Assembly: GCA_002491245.1 (NCBI GenBank)
Contig: DKVO01000041.1
Coordinates: forward strand, 55,801 to 66,268
From: Porphyromonadaceae bacterium UBA7176
Lineage (GTDB): Bacteria > Bacteroidota > Bacteroidia > Bacteroidales > Muribaculaceae
Length of the DNA stretch: 10,468 nucleotides
Direction: 5' to 3'
Shown here one piece after another: positions 6,309 through 10,468 of this stretch. Positions within the stretch are counted from its first letter, which is position 1. Each line of letters starts with the position of its first letter. The notes under the pieces are model-generated. The model saw only the letters and a program-made list of their open reading frames with translations, ran no database searches and was not told the DNA's origin. A program made the position numbers and the translations under genes.

Positions 6309-8545
6309 CTCGTTGCGAGGGTGACGCCTTGTATCGATTTGGTGCGGGCGCAGAGGTCGTTGACGACGTCGGCGTCGCTGACGCGTACCCATAGGTCGGC
6401 GTGGAATACCTTGTCGCTTGCCTCGATCTCGAGTTTGCGCATGTCGATGCCGAGGTGGGTTGATATGAGGTGTGTTATTTCCTGTAGTATGCCGTGGCGG
6501 TCGAGTCCTTCGATGTGTATGTGGGCGAGGAAACGCTGCTCGCCGTCGGTGTCCCACTCTGTGGCCACGATGCGCGATCCGTAGGTGGCTTTGAGTATCT
6601 GTGCTTCGGGGCAGTCGAGACGGTGTATCTCGACAGAACCGTCGTCGGAAATAAATCCCATCACGTCGTCGCCCGGAATGGGGTTGCAGCAGTCGGAGAT
6701 GCGGAAGTTGGTGCCTTCGGCGTCGGACCTGAGTTTGTAGATCTTTTTGGGGTTGACGGGGTCGGGGGCAGCCGGCGCGCTTTTGGCTGTGCCTGGGACT
6801 ACTTTCTTGCCTATTGTGATGAGTTTTGAGAGGATGCCTTTTTCTTCGATGCCGGCCGCTTTGCGGAGCGGCTTGAGGAGGAAGTCTCCGAGCACTATCT
6901 CGTCGGCACCGAGGGCGTAGCAGAGGTCGTCGCGGTTTGCGACGTGGAATATGCCTTGCAGTTTGGTGATGACTTTGTTGTTGTCGGGCAGGTCGTTGTC
7001 GATAAGCCATGTGGAGAGCATCTCACCGCCTTTGACAACCACCGGCTGGCGCATGGCACGGAGGCCTTTGCGGAGACGTGTCCGGGCTTTGGCTGTGACC
7101 ATGAAGTTTTCCCATTCGGGTAGTGCGACCTGAGTCTTTGATGTGAGCACTTCGACCTGGTCGCCGCTCTTGAGCTCGGTCTGGAGCGGCACGAGTTTGT
7201 GGTTTACTTTGCCAGCGATGCTGTGCATGCCGATTTCGGAGTGGAGCTCGAACGCGAGGTCGAGGACAGTTGCTCCGGAGGGTAGGGTGACGAGCTCGCC
7301 CGATGGAGTGAAAACGACAATCTCGGTGGCGAACAGGTTGAGCTTTAGGGTGCTGAGGAAGTCCATCGCGTTTGGCTCGGGGTTATCGAGGATGTCTTTT
7401 ATGGTCTTGAGCCAAGCGTTGAGTTCGGACTCTTCGTCGCCATCGCCGATTTTATATTTCCAGTGTGCAGCAAAACCTTTTTCGGCGATCTCGTCCATTC
7501 TCTCGGATCGGATCTGGACTTCGATCCAGTTTCCGTCGGGCCCCATCACGGTGAGGTGGAGGGCCTGGTATCCGTTGGCTTTGGGGGTTACGATCCAGTC
7601 GCGCGTCCTGCCGGGGTGTAGCTGGTAGAGGTCGGTGATTGCTGAGTAGATGCTCCAGCATATGGCTTTTTCTTTTGCCTGGTCGTCGCATTTGAAAATG
7701 ATGCGCATGGCGTAGAGGTCGTAGACTTCTTCGAAAGGCAGATGTTTGGTCTCCATCTTGCGCCATATGGAGTATATTGACTTTAGGCGAGCTTTTGCGT
7801 CGTATTCGATGCCGAGTTGGTCGAGCTTTGTCTTTATAGGCTCGGAGAAGTCGGAGTAGACAGCCGACCGGCGAGCCTCGCTCTCCTGTATCTTGGCCTG
7901 GATGTCGCGGTAGATATCGGGGTGCTCATGCTTGAAGCTGAGGTCTTCGAGCTCGGTCTTTATGGCGAACAGGCCGAGGCGGTGGGCGAGGGGAGCGTAG
8001 ATGTAGAGGGTCTCTCCGGCGATTTTGTAGCGTTTGTTGGGAGCCATGCTGCCGAGGGTGCGCATGTTGTGGAGGCGGTCGGCCATTTTGATGAGGACTA
8101 CGCGGATGTCCTCGCTCATGGTGAGGAGGAGTTTACGGAAGTTCTCGGCCTGGACCGATGCTTTGTCGCCGAAGATGCCGCCCGAGATTTTGGTGAGACC
8201 GTCGACAATCTGCGCTATCTTTGGGCCGAAGTGCTGCTCGATGTCTTCGACGGTGTAGTCGGTGTCTTCGACGACGTCGTGGAGCAGGGCGGCGCATATG
8301 CTTGTAGAGCCGAGGCCGATCTCGCGCGAGGCTATTCGGGCCACGGCTATGGGGTGCATAATGTATGGCTCGCCTGAGCGACGGCGAACTCCTTTGTGGG
8401 CGTCTTTGGCGAAAAGGAACGCACGCTCGATGATTTCGACTTTCTTGCGGTGGTTGCTTCGCAGATATCCGTCGAGAAGCTCGTCGAAAGCGTCCTGAAT
8501 CATTTTTTCTTCCTGTTCGGGGGTGAGGCGCGGAGGTGTGTCCAT
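6299..8545 (-). CDS. rel: Bifunctional (p)ppGpp synthetase/hydrolase Rel
   Basis: A 748-residue long-form RelA/SpoT homologue that makes and degrades the stringent-response alarmone (p)ppGpp. Domains in order are: hydrolase HD domain (about 35-190) with the HDVVED signature at 89-94; synthetase domain (about 245-365) with RLKSIYSIWRKM, the charged motif RTRD (313-316), PKANGYQALH and EVQIRS (Glu342); TGS (about 407-467); a helical region; a zinc-finger-like segment with Cys619, Cys620, His641 and Cys645; and a C-terminal ACT domain (about 670-748). RTRD matches the RxKD class of bifunctional Rel/SpoT enzymes rather than the EFDD of synthetase-only RelA. The intact HD motif fits active hydrolysis. 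The ATG at 8545 is preferred: an upstream TTG at 8569 adds eight residues but falls inside the inverted-repeat arm. The gene heads the GC-rich operon. Its upstream region holds a 12-bp palindrome and the repeat arm, which may bear on its control. Confidence 0.95.
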   Translation of the reverse strand: MDTPPRLTPEQEEKMIQDAFDELLDGYLRSNHRKKVEIIERAFLFAKDAHKGVRRRSGEPYIMHPIAVARIASREIGLGSTSICAALLHDVVEDTDYTVEDIEQHFGPKIAQIVDGLTKISGGIFGDKASVQAENFRKLLLTMSEDIRVVLIKMADRLHNMRTLGSMAPNKRYKIAGETLYIYAPLAHRLGLFAIKTELEDLSFKHEHPDIYRDIQAKIQESEARRSAVYSDFSEPIKTKLDQLGIEYDAKARLKSIYSIWRKMETKHLPFEEVYDLYAMRIIFKCDDQAKEKAICWSIYSAITDLYQLHPGRTRDWIVTPKANGYQALHLTVMGPDGNWIEVQIRSERMDEIAEKGFAAHWKYKIGDGDEESELNAWLKTIKDILDNPEPNAMDFLSTLKLNLFATEIVVFTPSGELVTLPSGATVLDLAFELHSEIGMHSIAGKVNHKLVPLQTELKSGDQVEVLTSKTQVALPEWENFMVTAKARTRLRKGLRAMRQPVVVKGGEMLSTWLIDNDLPDNNKVITKLQGIFHVANRDDLCYALGADEIVLGDFLLKPLRKAAGIEEKGILSKLITIGKKVVPGTAKSAPAAPDPVNPKKIYKLRSDAEGTNFRISDCCNPIPGDDVMGFISDDGSVEIHRLDCPEAQILKATYGSRIVATEWDTDGEQRFLAHIHIEGLDRHGILQEITHLISTHLGIDMRKLEIEASDKVFHADLWVRVSDADVVNDLCARTKSIQGVTLATRIH

Positions 8546-8567
8546 AGCAATAGCTCTAAATTTTGCC

Positions 8568-8595
8568 AATTAAGAATGTTTTATAAATGATTTAA
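8568..8595. repeat. Inverted repeat, left arm (upstream of rel)
   Basis: These 28 bases match the reverse complement of 10439-10466 at 25 positions: AATTAAG, then AT, then TTTTATAA, then TGATTTAA, separated by three single mismatches. The arm starts 23 nt upstream of the rel ATG. Both arms are AT-rich, which raises the chance background, but a 25/28 match exactly flanking an AT-rich module is unlikely to be accidental. It could be an element end or a promoter-like sequence facing outward on both sides. Confidence 0.65.
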
Positions 8596-8605
8596 ACCTC
8601 GTTCG

Positions 8606-8617
8606 CAATCATGATTG
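8606..8617. promoter_or_regulatory. 12-bp palindrome, possible operator upstream of rel
   Basis: CAATCATGATTG is a perfect 12-bp palindrome centred 66 nt upstream of the rel ATG, with one further C/G pair outside a G-T step. It lies between the fic 3' hairpin and the left inverted-repeat arm. The size and symmetry suit a site for a dimeric DNA-binding protein. I could not find a convincing Bacteroidota promoter (TAnnTTTG) beside it, so a role in controlling rel is only possible. Confidence 0.3.
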
Positions 8618-8658
8618 TGCGTATAGTTAGTGTGATTGGTCGGTGTTCCATTATTTTT

Positions 8659-8693
8659 AATTCTTTCCAATTTTGCAAGGATTGGAAAGAATT
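8659..8693 (-). terminator. 13-bp-stem hairpin after fic, possible terminator
   Basis: AATTCTTTCCAAT (8659-8671) and ATTGGAAAGAATT (8681-8693) form a perfect 13-bp stem with a 9-nt loop, beginning 8 nt after the fic stop codon. This is where a terminator or mRNA 3'-end stabiliser would sit. Read on the minus strand it is followed by A-rich rather than U-rich sequence, so it does not fit the classical intrinsic terminator and may act in another way. A second ATTGGAA copy follows at 8691-8697. Confidence 0.5.
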
Positions 8694-8701
8694 GGAATGT
8701 T

Positions 8702-10006
8702 TCAGTTCTTTACAATTTCGTCAAATTTGTCAGATTTTACATACCCACGTTTTACCCGGTTAAGATGTATTTCAGATACTAACTCGAGCGCTAAAAGTCC
8801 GGTTAGATCTGCTTTAGCGGTGGTGGGTGAAATATTAAACCGAGATTGCAAATCTTTTACCGTGAGCATAGACTTAGGATTATCAGCAAATATTTTAATA
8901 ATCTCAGCTTGCCGAGAATTAAGCCCACCCAACTTTAGATATTGTTGCGCGGCATCTCGTTCACGATTTTTACGAATTATGTATGCTTGAAGCTCTTTAA
9001 ATGCTATGTTTAGCACCCTTAAGTTGTAAGCAATAAAGTATCCAATATCGTTCCCTTCTGCTTCCGAATAGATAAAAGATTTTTCGTAGGTGGTTTTTGC
9101 TCTATAAATTATGCGCGATATAGACAGATATTCAGTAAGCCAATAGCCGCGTTTAAGCATGTACCAATAAAATAAAGCGCGTGCTGTCCGACCGTTCCCA
9201 TCCACAAATGGGTGAGCATAAGCGAGCATGAAGTGAACGATTATGGCTCTAATAATTGGGTGGATAAACACAGATTCGTCCTTACTATTGAAGAATGCAC
9301 AGAGTTTTTCAATAAATGAAGGTAGTTCAGTATTGGAGGGAGGAGTGTGTACGATGTCTCCGGTAATCTCATTCATCACAACCACTTTATCATCCTGGCG
9401 AATACGACCGCTATCAGCAATATCTTCAAGAGTCCCATCGGTCATCAACTGATGCACTTGCATCAAAAGTTCAGGTGTGAGGTCGCGATGCTTATTATCA
9501 ACTATGAATCGAATTGTTTGGTAGTTATTATGAATCATTTGTTGACTACGGTCGCGCGGAGTCAACTTCTTTCGAAGCATCTCCTTAGCTACTTTGCGAG
9601 TGGTGGCAGCTCCCTCCATTTGGCTTGAAGAAATTGCTTCTTCCATTAAGGAACTTACCAAGTAACGTTCCTTGTGAGAATCTTGAATCAGATTATCATT
9701 GCCCCACGAGCCTCCGAAATTCATATCGAATTCATGGCAAAGTCGCTGCATATTGTTTGACAACGAAAAGTGTACGTTATATTCGGACCAAACATCTTGT
9801 CGGTGTATAAGCCTGTCGGCAAGAACCGCAATCCAAAGTTCACGAGGATTAGTACCGGCAGATTGAGCGATATACTTCACTTTGTTCCACGGTTCATATT
9901 CTGCATTGCATCTGTCAACCAATTCACGCAACTCGGGCTTAACCGGTTTTGATAACCGTTTAAGCAATTCCTCGAATTCTATTTTGGGTGCTTGTTCAAA
10001 ATCCAT
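8702..10006 (-). CDS. Fic family protein, class II, with C-terminal winged helix
   Basis: A 434-residue Fic-domain protein, a family that usually transfers AMP (sometimes other phosphate-containing groups) from a nucleotide to target-protein side chains. The catalytic motif HPFVDGNGRTAR (265-276) matches HxFx(D/E)GNGRxxR in full. An inhibitory helix motif SSQMEG (127-132, form SxxxEG) lies N-terminal to the Fic core, making it class II, where Glu131 should hold the enzyme in check. Residues 1-110 form the N-terminal region. About 359-425 look like a winged helix-turn-helix (for example LTVKDLQSRFNISPTTAKADL), suggesting DNA binding or autoregulation. The ATG at 10006 starts 2 nt after the stop of a small methyltransferase-like remnant, a spacing that favours translational coupling and an origin in a restriction-modification operon. 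The gene is AT-rich compared with rel downstream. Target protein unknown; it could regulate a housekeeping protein or act in defence. Confidence 0.93.
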   Translation of the reverse strand: MDFEQAPKIEFEELLKRLSKPVKPELRELVDRCNAEYEPWNKVKYIAQSAGTNPRELWIAVLADRLIHRQDVWSEYNVHFSLSNNMQRLCHEFDMNFGGSWGNDNLIQDSHKERYLVSSLMEEAISSSQMEGAATTRKVAKEMLRKKLTPRDRSQQMIHNNYQTIRFIVDNKHRDLTPELLMQVHQLMTDGTLEDIADSGRIRQDDKVVVMNEITGDIVHTPPSNTELPSFIEKLCAFFNSKDESVFIHPIIRAIIVHFMLAYAHPFVDGNGRTARALFYWYMLKRGYWLTEYLSISRIIYRAKTTYEKSFIYSEAEGNDIGYFIAYNLRVLNIAFKELQAYIIRKNRERDAAQQYLKLGGLNSRQAEIIKIFADNPKSMLTVKDLQSRFNISPTTAKADLTGLLALELVSEIHLNRVKRGYVKSDKFDEIVKN

Positions 10007-10008
10007 AG

Positions 10009-10128
10009 TTAGTCTTTTGCTTTTAGTTCGTCGCCCAAACTATATTTGATGTCGTAATTGATGATAAAGTCAAGTTCTTTCTCGGTTAAGCCGTAATGAC
10101 GAGCTAAGACTTTATCAATATCATCCAT
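10009..10128 (-). pseudogene. C-terminal remnant of an Eco57I-type RM methyltransferase
   Basis: A 39-codon reading frame (ATG at 10126-10128, TAA at 10009-10011) whose product contains DKVLARHYGLTEKELDFII followed by NYDIKYSLG. From memory this resembles the extreme C-terminus of Eco57I-type/type II restriction-modification methyltransferases (tails of the form ID.VLA.HYG.TEEELDFIINYDIKYRMG). The frame is closed three codons upstream by a TAA. However, the next frame (10162-10129) reads QLLNNKAASKNI, which would continue the same tail if a single base were missing just before the ATG. This looks like the decayed end of a larger gene whose body is gone. It ends 2 nt before fic. It could instead be a short functional ORF retained for translation of fic. 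Family assignment rests on recall, not on a search. Confidence 0.5.
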
Positions 10129-10468
10129 ATGTTTTTAGAAGCAGCCTTGTTGTTAAGTAACTGTACGACTGGCACCTTTGGCCTTACTCTTTGGTGATAC
10201 CAAGAGAGACGTTTCACATAAATTATATAAATCTGCCGGAATTGATACTTGCCTGAGTGGTGAATCCGTGGTAAACACAGTTACGGTCTATTATGCCGAA
10301 GATATTGAGTTGTTCGTATTTCATTTTCCAAGGATGCTCTTTGCACCTCTGTTATATCTATCATTGTTGCTTGCCTTGACATTTTTGGAGAGATAAGTGT
10401 ATGTAAGACAATAACGGTTGAAAATGGATTTCATTGTATTAAATCAATTATAAAATATACTTAATTAC
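10129..10468. other. AT-rich stretch without a confident gene
   Basis: About 340 bases upstream of the methyltransferase remnant. On the minus strand two tiny frames are joined by an ATGA overlap: a 37-codon frame (10434-10321, product starting MKSIFNRYCLTYTYL) and a 33-codon frame (10324-10223, product starting MKYEQLNIFGIIDRN). On the plus strand, 10157-10396 is open and ends in a hydrophobic segment, but it has only a TTG start and no recognisable family. I recognise none of these and treat the stretch as probable gene debris or regulatory sequence. Its right end contains the right inverted-repeat arm. Confidence 0.4.
10439..10466. repeat. Inverted repeat, right arm
   Basis: Partner of the arm at 8568-8595, with 25 of 28 positions complementary. 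It lies almost at the window edge, with only two bases beyond it, so neither an extension of the match nor a flanking target duplication can be assessed. Confidence 0.65.

Larger units (their letters stand above)
8568..10466. mobile_element. Candidate Fic module flanked by 28-bp inverted repeats
   Basis: A 1.9-kb AT-rich block bracketed by the 28-bp inverted repeat (25/28). It contains, from left to right, a 12-bp palindrome, a 13-bp-stem hairpin, the fic gene, a methyltransferase tail remnant, and about 340 bases without a confident gene. No recombinase is encoded inside. A target-site duplication cannot be tested because only two bases are visible beyond the right arm. It may be a complete cassette, the end of a larger element, or a segment that can invert. 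These readings are inference; the repeat and the composition are seen. Confidence 0.35.

Noticed and set aside
5214..7010. Extended 598-codon frame for the DUF1016 gene
   Set aside because: The part upstream of 6251 runs antiparallel-frame through the 3' end of rel and is Arg/His/Pro-rich without domains. The DUF1016 homology begins at the ATG at 6251, and the composition also changes at the rel stop.
8546..8569. TTG start for rel
   Set aside because: It adds eight residues and overlaps the inverted-repeat arm; the ATG at 8545 starts just before the expected N-terminal helix.
10157..10396. Plus-strand frame of up to 80 codons with a hydrophobic C-terminus
   Set aside because: It has only a TTG start, no recognised family and competing minus-strand frames; not enough to call a gene.

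Overview
The window looks like a chromosomal segment from a high-GC member of the Bacteroidales, most likely Muribaculaceae. This is inferred from the proteins (a PorW/SprE-type TPR lipoprotein, a 7TM-HD phosphodiesterase, and a Rel with a Bacteroidota-style synthetase loop), the lack of obvious Shine-Dalgarno sequences, and GC-rich core genes. No rRNA or tRNA is present to confirm it. Every gene I accept is on the minus strand, so the order of transcription runs from high to low coordinates.

Core block (transcription order): rel (8545-6299), a bifunctional (p)ppGpp synthetase/hydrolase; then a DUF1016/YhcG-type PDDEXK nuclease gene (6251-5214); then a PgpH-like 7TM-HD cyclic-di-AMP phosphodiesterase (5189-3165); then a PorW/SprE-like TPR lipoprotein (3141-142). 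Spacings are 14 to 50 nt, as in an operon. A strong hairpin at 109-125 probably ends it, followed by a stretch of nested palindromes at 1-81.

Two AT-rich insertions contrast with the GC-rich core. For example, 5461-5520 has 17 G+C of 60 and 9481-9540 has 19 of 60, while 7141-7200 inside rel has 36 of 60. First, the DUF1016 gene sits between rel and the HD phosphodiesterase and is bounded by a perfect 13-bp direct repeat (5201-5213 and 6296-6308). The repeat contains the rel stop codon, and collapsing the two copies restores a tight rel-phosphodiesterase junction with a 14-nt gap. Second, upstream of rel, a class II Fic gene (10006-8702) follows by 2 nt a 39-codon remnant that looks like the C-terminal tail of an Eco57I-type restriction-modification methyltransferase. 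That whole module is bracketed by a 28-bp inverted repeat with 25 matches (8568-8595 and 10439-10466).

Taken together, this is a conserved second-messenger/envelope operon into which defence-associated accessory genes (DUF1016 nuclease, Fic, methyltransferase debris) have been inserted on both sides of rel. The insertion boundaries are the most interesting part of the window. The last 340 bases (10129-10468) contain no gene I can support with confidence.
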